The notes: generated from the sequence alone by a model not told the origin. A stretch of 33,755 nucleotides of DNA from Ilumatobacter sp. (GCA_020439405.1 JAGQSS010000007.1:1-33755), one strand, 5' to 3'. Counted from the first letter of the stretch, positions 23,022-30,607 are shown. Made by a program: numbers and translations.

Positions 23022-24239
23022 ATGGTGAGCGTCTTCACGAACGGTCGGCTGCGAGACGGACGGTCGGTCGACCTCACGGTCGATCACGGGCGGATCGTCG
23101 CGGTCGACGATCACGGTCCCGGGCGAGACGCCCTCGGGGCGACCGACCTCGGCGGTCGGTTGCTGCTGCCGCCGATGGCCGAGCCGCACGCCCACCTCGA
23201 CAAGGCGCTGACGAGCGAGGCGGTGCCGAATCCGACCGGCGACCTCGCCGGAGCGATCGACGCGTGGATCGCCGCCGACGAACGCGGGGTGTTCACCTAC
23301 GACGACATGGTGGCCCGCGTCGACGAGGCCGTGCGCAAACTCGTGCTGAACGGCGTCACCGCGATCCGAACACACGTCAACGCCGGAGGCGGTGCCGGCA
23401 CGTGGCACCTCGATGCCACCAGGGACGCGATGTCGAACTGGTCCGACCGGGTCGACGCCGAATTCGTGGGGCTGGTGCACACCCCGATCGTCGGACCCGG
23501 CTCGGACGACAACGTCGCTGCGCTCCGCGCGTGCGCCGAGGGCGGTGCCCTGGTCGGCGGGTGTCCGCACCTCGAGCCCGACGGGGCCGCTGCGATCGAC
23601 CTGGCACTCGCACTCGCCGGCGAGTTCGGGGTACCGATCGATCTCCACACCGACGAGACGCTCGACCCGTCCATGCTCACCCTGCCGGTCCTGGCACGCC
23701 GCGTGATCGACACCGGGTTCACGGGGCGGGTCGCCGCCAGCCACTGCGTCAGCCTCGGGATGCAGCCACCCGACGTCCAGGCCGAGGTGGCGAGGCTGGT
23801 GGCGGAGGCGGGCATCGGGATCATCACCCTGCCCCAGACCAACTTGTTCCTGCAGGGCCGGGAACAGGCGACGGCCACGCCGCGGGGTCTCACGGCGGTC
23901 GCGGCGCTTCGCGACGCCGGGGTCGTCGTCGCGGCGGGCGCCGACAACGTACAAGACCCGTTCAACCTGGTCGGACGTTCCGATCCGCTCGAGACGGCCG
24001 CACTGCTCGTGATGGCGGCGCACGTCCTGCCCGACGATGCGTACGAGATGGTGAGCAACGCGCCCCGCACCCTGATGGGCCTCGAGCCGGTGCACTTCGC
24101 GGTCGGTGACCCCGCCGAATTCGTCGCGATCGACGCGCCGTCGGTGCGGGCGGCGATCGCCGACGCTCCCGCAGATCGACTCGTGGTGCACGCCGGCCGG
24201 GTGGTGGCGACGACGTCGACGACGCGCACGATCTGCTGA
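23022..24239 (+). CDS. Cytosine-deaminase-like metal-dependent amidohydrolase
   Basis: 405 residues, amidohydrolase superfamily. H-A-H at residues 56-58 (MAEPHAHLDKAL), then HTDETLD in mid-protein, ASHCVSLGM and GADNVQDPF give the His-x-His, His-x-Asp-Glu, His and Asp pattern of cytosine deaminase (CodA) and its relatives, which hydrolyse the amidine or amide of N-heterocycles such as cytosine, isoguanine, creatinine or triazines. The N-terminal beta-sandwich strand and C-terminal FVAIDAPSVRAAIADAPADRLVVHAGRVV are typical. Soluble. Start: ATG at 23022 with TACGCT at leaderless spacing. The flavin monooxygenase follows 57 nt later on the same strand. The substrate is uncertain; several CodA-like proteins act on ring amides other than cytosine. 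Confidence 0.9.
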   Translation: MVSVFTNGRLRDGRSVDLTVDHGRIVAVDDHGPGRDALGATDLGGRLLLPPMAEPHAHLDKALTSEAVPNPTGDLAGAIDAWIAADERGVFTYDDMVARVDEAVRKLVLNGVTAIRTHVNAGGGAGTWHLDATRDAMSNWSDRVDAEFVGLVHTPIVGPGSDDNVAALRACAEGGALVGGCPHLEPDGAAAIDLALALAGEFGVPIDLHTDETLDPSMLTLPVLARRVIDTGFTGRVAASHCVSLGMQPPDVQAEVARLVAEAGIGIITLPQTNLFLQGREQATATPRGLTAVAALRDAGVVVAAGADNVQDPFNLVGRSDPLETAALLVMAAHVLPDDAYEMVSNAPRTLMGLEPVHFAVGDPAEFVAIDAPSVRAAIADAPADRLVVHAGRVVATTSTTRTIC

Positions 24240-24296
24240 TCCTGCGTTCATCGTCGAGGTTTCCGTCGTGGCGATCGAACCTGCGACGATACGACC

Positions 24297-25466
24297 ATGG
24301 CCGATCTCAAGCTGGGTGCGTTCTTCTTCGGTGGTGTCGAGATGTCCGACGCCGGCGGTGGTCCGCCCGATCCGATGGATCGCCGCTTCACGAACGAGGA
24401 GTGCTGGAAGGCGACGCTCGACTACATCGACTCGGCCGTGGTCGCCGATCGGCTCGGGTACGACTCGTTCTGGACGACCGAGCACCACTTCCAGTACGAG
24501 GGCTACGAGGTCATCCCGAACGGGTTGCAGATCTCGACCTGGATCGCGGCGCGTACCGAGCGCATTCGCCTCGGTGCGATGTTCAACGTGGTGCCGCAGT
24601 GGAATCCGCTCCGGCTGGCGGAGGACTTCGCCACGCTCCACAACCTGTCGGGCGGCCGCGGCATCCTCGGCGTCGGTCGCGGCACCGTGCCGCGCGAGGT
24701 GCTCCACCTCAACGACAAGGGCGTGTCGATCGGGTCGATGGACAACCCCGACCAGAAGGCCGCCGACGTGCTGAACCGCGAGGTGTTCGAGGAGTCGATG
24801 GAGATCGTGCGACGGGCGCTCGCCAACGAGTCGTTCTCCTTCCAGGGTGAGCACTTCCAGATCCCGGTGCCGGGCATCCCCGACCGCGGATCGACGGTGC
24901 AAGAACTCACGCTGGTGCCGCGGCCGCTGTACCCGTACGAGATCTGGCAGGCGGTCACGAGCCCGCCGACGCTCGACTACGTGCCGGTCGTCGGCCACGG
25001 CGCCGTGTTCTGGAACCAGCACTACTCCTTCATCGAGCGCTTCTGGAACAAGTACGGCGAGACGTACGAGCAGACCCACGGGACGACGCTCGCACGGAGC
25101 GAGAAGCGGATGCTGGTGATCGCCGTGCGGATCGAGGACAGCTACGAGGCGGCGGTCGAGTCGGCGACGCCCGGCCACGACGAGTTCTGGAAGTTCCTCG
25201 GCCCGTACGGATGGAGCCGTGGCTACATGGGCGACGACGGCAAGCCGGCGCAGCCGGGGCTCATCCCGACGCTCGAGGAGTCACTCGAGAACAAGACGAT
25301 CCTGATCGGCACACCCGAACAGGTCGCCGAGGGCGTGCAGTTCTACCGCGACCTGCTCGGCGTCGAGCACCTCACGATCTTCCCCCATCTCCTCGGCGAC
25401 AGCTACGCCAAGGCCAACGAACAGATGACCCGCTTCCAGGAAGAAGTCGTCCCCCTCCTGTCCTGA
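24297..25466 (+). CDS. LLM-class (luciferase-like) flavin-dependent monooxygenase
   Basis: 389 residues, TIM-barrel bacterial-luciferase family. LGAFFFGG begins strand 1. YDSFWTTEHHFQYEGY holds the EHH motif. IRLGAMFNVVPQWNPLRLAEDFATLHNLSGGR followed by LGVGRG is the flavin/substrate region. C-terminal ILIGTPEQVAEGVQFYRD is the usual nucleotide-proximal helix. It uses FMNH2 or F420H2 and O2 or a hydride. Members include alkane- and sulfonate-oxygenases and the uracil-opening RutA; which applies is not visible. ATG at 24297; no strict TANNNT precedes it, so it may depend on read-through from the amidohydrolase gene. It is convergent with the gamma-glutamyltransferase-like gene across a long inverted repeat. 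Confidence 0.92.
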   Translation: MADLKLGAFFFGGVEMSDAGGGPPDPMDRRFTNEECWKATLDYIDSAVVADRLGYDSFWTTEHHFQYEGYEVIPNGLQISTWIAARTERIRLGAMFNVVPQWNPLRLAEDFATLHNLSGGRGILGVGRGTVPREVLHLNDKGVSIGSMDNPDQKAADVLNREVFEESMEIVRRALANESFSFQGEHFQIPVPGIPDRGSTVQELTLVPRPLYPYEIWQAVTSPPTLDYVPVVGHGAVFWNQHYSFIERFWNKYGETYEQTHGTTLARSEKRMLVIAVRIEDSYEAAVESATPGHDEFWKFLGPYGWSRGYMGDDGKPAQPGLIPTLEESLENKTILIGTPEQVAEGVQFYRDLLGVEHLTIFPHLLGDSYAKANEQMTRFQEEVVPLLS

Positions 25467-25474
25467 CGGGACCA

Positions 25475-25564
25475 CGACCAGATGGGGTCAGGCACCATCT
25501 GGCGAGCGGACGAGGATGACAGCGAACGGGTCGCGGCCAGATGGTGCCTGACCCCATCTGGTCG
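25475..25564. repeat. Long perfect inverted repeat between convergent genes (element 3)
   Basis: The 29-nt arm 25475-25503 is the exact reverse complement of 25536-25564, with a 32-nt spacer. Each arm is a smaller palindrome, CCAGATGG / CCATCTGG, around the core GGTCAGGCA. It fits exactly between the stops of the flavin monooxygenase (25466) and the gamma-glutamyltransferase-like gene (25569). No T-tract. The core resembles those of the elements at 15461 and 20374 while the stems differ. Confidence 0.93.
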
Positions 25565-25568
25565 ACTG

Positions 25569-27134
25569 TCAGCGGCCGATCACGGCACCGATGCGGCACC
25601 GGGGGTCGGCGGCGCCCGACAGGCCGGCGTCGTCGCGGACGATGGCGTGGGCGTGGCCGAAGCCGGAGTCGTACTCGGGCAACCGGCTCACCCGGTGACC
25701 GCGGGCGACCAGACCCGGCTCCCACGACGCTGGCGCGTGTCCCTCGATCTCGACGCCCTGTCGGTCGAGATCGCTCCACGTGTCGAACCCGGTCTCGGGC
25801 CCGGCGAGCGCCCACCGGGCCGAGTTGATCGCCTCGGCCGGCGACTGGCCGTGTAGGAACAGGCGGGCCGCCACCTGGAGCAGGATCTGGGGTTGGGCGT
25901 CGCCACCCATCGTCCCGAACACCGACACCAACTCGCCGTCGCGCGTGGCGAGCGCCGGCGACAAGGTGTGGGGCGGACGCCGACCCGGGCCCAGTTCGGC
26001 CGGGTGCCCCGGTTCGAGCGAGAAGCCGATGCCGCGGTTGTGCAGGTTGATGCCGGTGTTCGGCTCGGCCAGCCACGAACCGAATCCCGCCGCGTTCGAC
26101 TGGATCAGCGACACGGCGAGGCCGTCGGCCTCGGCGGTGCAGAGGTAGGTCGTGTCGCCGTCGGATGCCGGTGCCCGGTACGTGCTCGCACGCTCGAGGT
26201 CGAGGAGATGCCGACGGGAGCGAACCGCGTCCAACAGCGCTGCGCCGTCAGCACCCTCGTGGAGGACCTCGGGTCGGTCGTACCCGGCGATCTTCGAGGC
26301 CTCGACGAGGAGGTGCGCCCAACGTTCGTCGTCGGGGTCGGGGAGGTCGAGCGGTTCCGCGGCGATGCCACCGGCGAGGGTCAGGTACCCCTGGGAGTTG
26401 GGGCCGATCGTGTGGACGTCGACACCGAACATCGGCGCCGAGAGCGGCGTGACCCAGTCGGCGCCGGGCGTCGACAGGTCGTCGGCGGTGAACCATCCGT
26501 CGCCGAGTGCGAGCAGGCCCTCGCCGAACTCGCCGCCGTAGAACCCGCCGCGACCACGTTCGGCGATCGCCCTGAGGGCCCGGCCGGCTCCGGGTCGGCG
26601 AACCAGCGCACCGGTGCGCGTCGCCTGGCTCGACAGTTCGTGGAGCTGGGTTCGCCCGACCGCATCGAGGCGACTCGCCGATCCGACCAGCAACGGGCTC
26701 GCCGGGAAGCCGTGCTCGGCGAGGTCGATCGCCGGGGCGAGGATCAGCGACAGCGGGAGCGAACCGAAACGCTCGTGCAGTGCCACCCACCCGTCGACAC
26801 ACCCGGGCACCGTCACCGTGCGGATGTCGTGGTGGAACGGCATCTCGGTGTGTCCGTCGGCGCGCACCGCCTCGGCGTCAGCGCGCGATCCGGCCCGTCC
26901 GCTGCTGTTGAGTGCCACCACACCATCGCTGGTGTGGATCAGTGCGAACAGGTCTCCTCCCATTCCGCACAGGTGCGGACCCGTCACCGCGATGGCCGCG
27001 TTGGTCGCAATCGCCGCGTCGACGGCGTTGCCGCCCAGGGTGAAGATCGTGTCACCGGCTCGGCTCGCGAGCTGGTCGGCGGCGGCCACGAGGTGTCGTG
27101 TCCCGCGGACGGACGACTGGGGGAGCGGGTTCAT
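25569..27134 (-). CDS. Gamma-glutamyltransferase-like Ntn hydrolase, no signal peptide
   Basis: 521 residues. The large-subunit part has GGNAVDAAIATNAAIAV, GMGGDLFALI and VTVPGCVDGWVALHERFG. The small subunit would begin at a Thr in DGDTTYLCTAEADG, the autocleavage nucleophile position, followed by LIQSNAAGFGS and GTMGGDAQPQ for the oxyanion region. GGT enzymes cleave or transfer gamma-glutamyl groups; related acylases use the same fold. Unlike secreted GGTs there is no signal peptide, so it is probably cytoplasmic and may act on gamma-glutamyl intermediates or another amide. ATG at 27134 with TAGGTT 7 nt upstream; TTG at 27143 is unlikely. It follows rimK by 37 nt on the same strand but has its own -10. 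Confidence 0.9.
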   Translation of the reverse strand: MNPLPQSSVRGTRHLVAAADQLASRAGDTIFTLGGNAVDAAIATNAAIAVTGPHLCGMGGDLFALIHTSDGVVALNSSGRAGSRADAEAVRADGHTEMPFHHDIRTVTVPGCVDGWVALHERFGSLPLSLILAPAIDLAEHGFPASPLLVGSASRLDAVGRTQLHELSSQATRTGALVRRPGAGRALRAIAERGRGGFYGGEFGEGLLALGDGWFTADDLSTPGADWVTPLSAPMFGVDVHTIGPNSQGYLTLAGGIAAEPLDLPDPDDERWAHLLVEASKIAGYDRPEVLHEGADGAALLDAVRSRRHLLDLERASTYRAPASDGDTTYLCTAEADGLAVSLIQSNAAGFGSWLAEPNTGINLHNRGIGFSLEPGHPAELGPGRRPPHTLSPALATRDGELVSVFGTMGGDAQPQILLQVAARLFLHGQSPAEAINSARWALAGPETGFDTWSDLDRQGVEIEGHAPASWEPGLVARGHRVSRLPEYDSGFGHAHAIVRDDAGLSGAADPRCRIGAVIGR

Positions 27135-27141
27135 GACGCCC

Positions 27142-27147
27142 AACCTA
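27142..27147 (-). promoter_or_regulatory. Putative -10 hexamer (TAGGTT) of the GGT-like gene
   Basis: TAGGTT on the minus strand ends 7 nt before the ATG at 27134; leaderless spacing, and it supports the ATG over the upstream TTG. Confidence 0.45.
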
Positions 27148-27171
27148 GGACGCCCGACCGGCGTGGTCCGA

Positions 27172-28392
27172 TTACGACGGGGTGTCGAGCGTGTCGTCGG
27201 GCCGCTCGTCGTGGATCGGCACCTTCGGCAGCTTCTTCACCCGCTGGCGCCGCTTCCGACGCTCCGGGATCATCGACCGCATCTCCTCCAACTTGCCGAA
27301 GCACAGGAGACGGTCGCCCGCCTCGAGCTCGCGAGCGCGTCGCGGGTTCGGGATGACGGTGTGACCGCGGTGCAGGGTGAGGACCGTGATGTCGCGGTCG
27401 CCCAGCCCGGAGTCGCCGATCGTCTTGCCGACCAGATCGGCACCCTCGTGGACGACGAGCTCGGCGACGCCGTAGCCGGTGGAGACGGTGAGGCGCTGGC
27501 GGACGTCGATGTCGGGGAACGCGACCTGGTTGTCGATGTAGTCGATGATCGCACCGGCGACGTCGAGCTTGGTCGCCGTCTCGATGCCTTCGAGACCGGG
27601 GGAGGAGTTGACCTCCATGACCATCGGCCCGTCCTTGCCCTCGAGCATGTCGACGCCGGCCACGCGCAGACCCATGATCTGGGCGGAGCGCACGGCGGTC
27701 TGCTCGTACTCGGGGTCGAGCTCGACCGGCTCGACCGAGCCGCCGCGGTGGACGTTCGACCGGAACTCGTCACCCTGGGCGACGCGCCGCATCGCCGCGA
27801 CGACACGGTCGCCGACGACGAGGGCTCGGATGTCGCGTCCCTTGCTCTCCTTGACGAAGGCCTGGATGAGCACGTTCTGCTTCGTGCTCTGCATCGTCTC
27901 GATGATCGCCTCGGCGACCTTGTTGTCGGGAGCCAGGATCACACCGATGCCCTGGGTGCCCTCGAGCAACTTGATGACGACCGGAGCGCCGCCGACCCGC
28001 TCGATCGCCGGGATCACGTCGGCACGGTCGCGGACGAACGTGGTCGCCGGCATGCCGATGTTGTGGCGGCTGAGGATCTGGATGGCGCGCAGTTTGTCGC
28101 GGGAGTTCGCGATGCCGTTCGCCGTGTTCGGCGTGTACACGTCCATCTGCTCGAACTGGCGCACGACGGCGGTGCCGAAGTAGGTGATCGAGTTGCCGAT
28201 GCGAGGGAGAATGGCGTCGTAGTCGGACAGGGGCTTGCCGCGGAACTGGAGATCGGGCTCGTCCTCGCTCAGGTCGATGCCGAACCGCAGCGTGTTGAGC
28301 ACCTTCACTTGGTGGCCGCGGTCGAGGGCGGCCGTCCGGAGACGTTGGGTGCTGTACGAACGGGGTGCGCGAGAGAGGATGGCGAGTTTCAT
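27172..28392 (-). CDS. rimK: RimK-family ATP-grasp ligase fused to RCK_C (TrkA-C) domain
   Basis: 406 residues. Residues 1-290 form a RimK-type ATP-grasp: the N-terminal MKLAILSRAPRSYSTQRL, KLLEGTQGIGV (141-151) for nucleotide binding, NVHRGG (213-218), and MEVNSSPGLEGIE (about 259-271) with the metal ligands. E. coli RimK adds glutamates to ribosomal protein S6; other members make gamma-glutamyl or similar peptide bonds. Residues about 300-376 are an extra RCK_C domain (LVGKTIGDSGL; VIPNPRRARELEAGDRLLCFG), which usually binds a small ligand and regulates transport proteins. A Lys/Arg-rich tail (377-392) follows. ATG at 28392 is the family start. It is divergent from the RimB-like gene by 27 nt. 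Confidence 0.93.
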   Translation of the reverse strand: MKLAILSRAPRSYSTQRLRTAALDRGHQVKVLNTLRFGIDLSEDEPDLQFRGKPLSDYDAILPRIGNSITYFGTAVVRQFEQMDVYTPNTANGIANSRDKLRAIQILSRHNIGMPATTFVRDRADVIPAIERVGGAPVVIKLLEGTQGIGVILAPDNKVAEAIIETMQSTKQNVLIQAFVKESKGRDIRALVVGDRVVAAMRRVAQGDEFRSNVHRGGSVEPVELDPEYEQTAVRSAQIMGLRVAGVDMLEGKDGPMVMEVNSSPGLEGIETATKLDVAGAIIDYIDNQVAFPDIDVRQRLTVSTGYGVAELVVHEGADLVGKTIGDSGLGDRDITVLTLHRGHTVIPNPRRARELEAGDRLLCFGKLEEMRSMIPERRKRRQRVKKLPKVPIHDERPDDTLDTPS

Positions 28393-28406
28393 AGCCGAGA
28401 CTTGGC

Positions 28407-28412
28407 AAGCTA
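28407..28412 (-). promoter_or_regulatory. Possible -10 hexamer (TAGCTT) of rimK
   Basis: TAGCTT on the minus strand lies 14 nt before the ATG at 28392, giving a leader of about 7 nt. It sits inside a 27-nt divergent gap shared with the RimB-like gene. Confidence 0.35.
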
Positions 28413-28419
28413 GCGGGTG

Positions 28420-28902
28420 ATGAGCGAGACGTCGTCGCAGTTGTCGATCGCCGGGTGGCGCGAATGGATCGGGCTGCCCGACCTCGACGTGAGCTGGGTC
28501 AAGGCGAAACTCGACACCGGTGCACGATCGTCGGCGATCCACGCCTGGGACATCGAAGGGTTCGATCGCGATGGCGCGGAGTGGGTCCGGTTCCAGCTCC
28601 ATCCCTGGCAGATGTCCGATCTCGACGCCGTCGACGTCGAACTCCCGGTCGTCGATCGGCGGACGATCCGGAGTTCGACCGGGCACGAGGAGGAGCGCTA
28701 CGTGGTCCGGACGACGATCCGAGTGCTCGACCTCGATCTGACCGCCGATCTCACCCTCACCAACCGCGACGAGATGGGCTTTCGAATGCTGGTCGGCCGC
28801 GAGGCGCTGCGGGGTTCGATCCTCGTCGACCCCGGCCGCTCGTACATCGGCCCGCGCCCGTCGCGGGCGACGCGGAGACGGAACTTGCAAGAGGTCGAGT
28901 AG
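28420..28902 (+). CDS. RimB-like retropepsin-fold protein (putative ATP-dependent zinc protease family)
   Basis: 160 residues. VKAKLDTGARSSAIHAWDI near residue 30 is the Asp-Thr-Gly-Ala aspartyl-protease-like motif of this family, and GFRMLVGREALRGSILVDPGRSY closes the fold. RimB is known from Pseudomonas rim operons, where it modulates RimK, and the gene here is divergent from rimK, which supports a functional pair. Start ATG at 28420; an adjacent in-frame GTG at 28417 is possible. Despite the family name no zinc-binding motif is seen. The stop overlaps the next start as TAGTG. Confidence 0.9.
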   Translation: MSETSSQLSIAGWREWIGLPDLDVSWVKAKLDTGARSSAIHAWDIEGFDRDGAEWVRFQLHPWQMSDLDAVDVELPVVDRRTIRSSTGHEEERYVVRTTIRVLDLDLTADLTLTNRDEMGFRMLVGREALRGSILVDPGRSYIGPRPSRATRRRNLQEVE

Positions 28903-29384
28903 TGCGCCTCGCCGGGCGGATCGTCGCCGCCGTCGGCGCCGTGATCGCGCTCGTCGGTACGTTCCTGCCGTGGCTCGTGTCGGGCACGGTCGAGCGCACC
29001 AGCTTCGAGCTCCTCGACATCGTCGAGCGGCTGGGGTTCTCGCCCGACGGCCTGGTCGGGGTGGCGCTCACGATCTGGCCGCTCGCCCCGCTCGGTCTCG
29101 TGCTGTGCGTCGTCGCACAGTGGCCGTGGCGCGGCTGGCAGGGACGGTGGGCGAGTTGGGGCGCCGTCGCCGTAGCCGGCCTGGTCGGGTGCTACGTGGG
29201 AGCGACGGCGGTCGCCGTGCTCGGTGCACCCGAGGTCGGGTTGTTCCGCCTGCGGTCGGGACCCTGGGTCACCCTGGTCGGAGCGGTCACCATGCTGCTC
29301 GGCGCCGCACTCGACGCCGTCGGGGTCCGACGCAGCGTCAGACGGGGTCGACCCACTGACCCCGATCGGTCAGCACCTGCTTGA
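28902..29384 (+). CDS. Small membrane protein of unknown function (about four helices)
   Basis: 160 residues from GTG at 28902, overlapping the RimB-like stop as TAGTG, so translation is coupled. Hydrophobic segments are at about 5-24 (IVAAVGAVIALVGTFLPWLV), 49-72, 83-108 and 125-145. A short polar loop with VERTSFELLDIVERLGF follows helix 1, and there is a WPWRGWQGRW turn between helices 2 and 3. I recognise no named family. The Arg-rich C-terminus is cytoplasmic or disordered. The last 47 nt overlap the convergent phosphodiesterase gene, which is unusual here and may mean the real function ends earlier. Pairing with the RimB-like gene is the only functional clue. Confidence 0.7.
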   Translation: MRLAGRIVAAVGAVIALVGTFLPWLVSGTVERTSFELLDIVERLGFSPDGLVGVALTIWPLAPLGLVLCVVAQWPWRGWQGRWASWGAVAVAGLVGCYVGATAVAVLGAPEVGLFRLRSGPWVTLVGAVTMLLGAALDAVGVRRSVRRGRPTDPDRSAPA

Positions 29385-30084
29385 GGACGGCCGGGCGGTC
29401 GGTCATCAATCCGTCGACCTCCAGGTCGAGCAGACGGTGCATCTCGTCGGGCTCGTCGATGGTCCAGACGTGGACCTGATAGCCACGACGGTGCGCTCGT
29501 TCGACCGTGCGTGCGGTGACGATCTCGATCGGCCCCTGTTTGACCGGGACCTGGGCGCACTGACCGCCGAAGGGGACCTTCGCGCCGGTCACGAGCGCGG
29601 TCACCTGCGCTGGCCCGAAGCTGGTGCACAACCGGTCGCCGAGTGTCTTGCGGATCCGGCGGAGGCGACGGTCGCTGAATCCGCCGACGCACACCCGGTC
29701 GAGACAGTCGAGCCGCTGCAAGGAGGCGACGAGTGCGTCGACGCCGGAGTCGGCCTTGCAGTCGATGTTGACGCGAGCGTTCGGGAACTCCTCCATGAGG
29801 TCCTCGAACAGCGGGATCGGTTCGGATCCGTCGACGCGGGCCTGCGACACCTCGCTCCACGGGAGTTCGTCGATCCTGCCGTCGCGTCCGCAGGTGCGGC
29901 TCAGGTCGTTGTCGTGGAAGGCGACCAATACCCCGTCGGACGTGGCGTGGACGTCGGTCTCGAGATAGGTGTACCCGAGGTCGACGGCGTGCCGGAACGC
30001 GGGCAGCGTGTTCTCCGGGTTGTCGCTCGCCCCACCCCGATGCGCGAACGCCAGCGGCCCCGGCCAATCCAGATACGGATGCAT
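29338..30084 (-). CDS. Glycerophosphodiester phosphodiesterase (GDPD/UgpQ-like)
   Basis: 248 residues, the usual cytoplasmic UgpQ size. FAHRGGASDNPENTLPAF holds the catalytic His and the metal Glu. ETDVHATSDGVLVAFHDNDLSRT has the Glu-x-Asp pair and second His. NIDCKAD contributes a further ligand, and VHVWTIDEPDEMHRLLDLEVDG is the C-terminal GDPD signature. It cleaves glycerophosphodiesters to glycerol 3-phosphate and an alcohol. No signal peptide. ATG at 30084, with TACTCT 7 nt upstream. Its 3' end overlaps the membrane-protein gene by 47 nt on the opposite strand. Confidence 0.94.
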   Translation of the reverse strand: MHPYLDWPGPLAFAHRGGASDNPENTLPAFRHAVDLGYTYLETDVHATSDGVLVAFHDNDLSRTCGRDGRIDELPWSEVSQARVDGSEPIPLFEDLMEEFPNARVNIDCKADSGVDALVASLQRLDCLDRVCVGGFSDRRLRRIRKTLGDRLCTSFGPAQVTALVTGAKVPFGGQCAQVPVKQGPIEIVTARTVERAHRRGYQVHVWTIDEPDEMHRLLDLEVDGLMTDRPAVLKQVLTDRGQWVDPV

Positions 30085-30091
30085 GCCGAGC

Positions 30092-30097
30092 AGAGTA
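30092..30097 (-). promoter_or_regulatory. Putative -10 hexamer (TACTCT) of the GDPD gene
   Basis: TACTCT on the minus strand ends 7 nt before the ATG at 30084; leaderless spacing, even though the cupin gene ends only 22 nt upstream. Confidence 0.45.
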
Positions 30098-30106
30098 GGC
30101 GGAGGG

Positions 30107-30544
30107 TCAGCGCGTGTGCGGGTGCGGCGTGGGATCGCGCTGCAACCCGAACAGCGGTCCGACTCCCGGCAACTGCTCGGGTGTCGCTCGCGATGCGGCA
30201 CGGAACAGGTCGGAGGCCCGGCCTTCCGAGGTGATGCCGATCACGTGGGTGTGCGGGTCGACGTACCGGAAACTGTGGGTCGTGCCGGGGGGCACGTGCG
30301 CCAGCGAACCGGGTCCGAGCCGTCGCACCTCCTGATCGCCGATGGAGACGTCGAGCTCACCGGCGACGACGACGAAGATCTCGTGCCACGGGTGGTGGTG
30401 CGGCGGAGGCCCGGCGCCGACCTCGCCACGGTGATCGACGACCTCGATCGGAGAGCCCATGGCATGGGTGAGCAGCGGCCGGAGATGCTCGCCGTGCACC
30501 CCGAGGTCGTCCACGTCGTCGACGTGTGTGATCGAACCTTCCAT
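30107..30544 (-). CDS. Single-domain cupin protein
   Basis: 145 residues with one conserved beta-barrel. PPPHHHPWHEIFVVVAGELDV is cupin motif 1 (three His and a Glu as metal ligands), and LAHVPPGTTHSFRY is motif 2 (final His). Such proteins are small dioxygenases, isomerases or ligand binders; nothing narrows it further. ATG at 30544 with GAGGGGG about 6 nt upstream; a TAGGCT hexamer at 30579-30584 suggests a leadered transcript of about 28 nt. It is the only gene in this part with both a -10 and a clear Shine-Dalgarno. Confidence 0.9.
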   Translation of the reverse strand: MEGSITHVDDVDDLGVHGEHLRPLLTHAMGSPIEVVDHRGEVGAGPPPHHHPWHEIFVVVAGELDVSIGDQEVRRLGPGSLAHVPPGTTHSFRYVDPHTHVIGITSEGRASDLFRAASRATPEQLPGVGPLFGLQRDPTPHPHTR

Positions 30545-30578
30545 CGGTGCCCCCTCGAATCGGCCGGTCGATGAGGGC

Positions 30579-30584
30579 AGCCTA
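30579..30584 (-). promoter_or_regulatory. Possible -10 hexamer (TAGGCT) of the cupin gene
   Basis: TAGGCT on the minus strand, 34 nt before the ATG at 30544, with a Shine-Dalgarno between; a leadered promoter. Confidence 0.35.
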
Positions 30585-30607
30585 GGCGGCCGGCGACAGC
30601 AGGCCGA

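Noticed and set aside
22971-25178. 735-codon open frame on the minus strand
   Set aside because: Antisense to the amidohydrolase and flavin monooxygenase genes, which have full catalytic motifs; the composition is that of a shadow.
15461-25564. Insertion sequences or MITEs with target duplications at the three inverted repeats
   Set aside because: No flanking direct duplications or transposase are seen; only the short TCAACCGACC repeat at 20451/20462 could hint at one.
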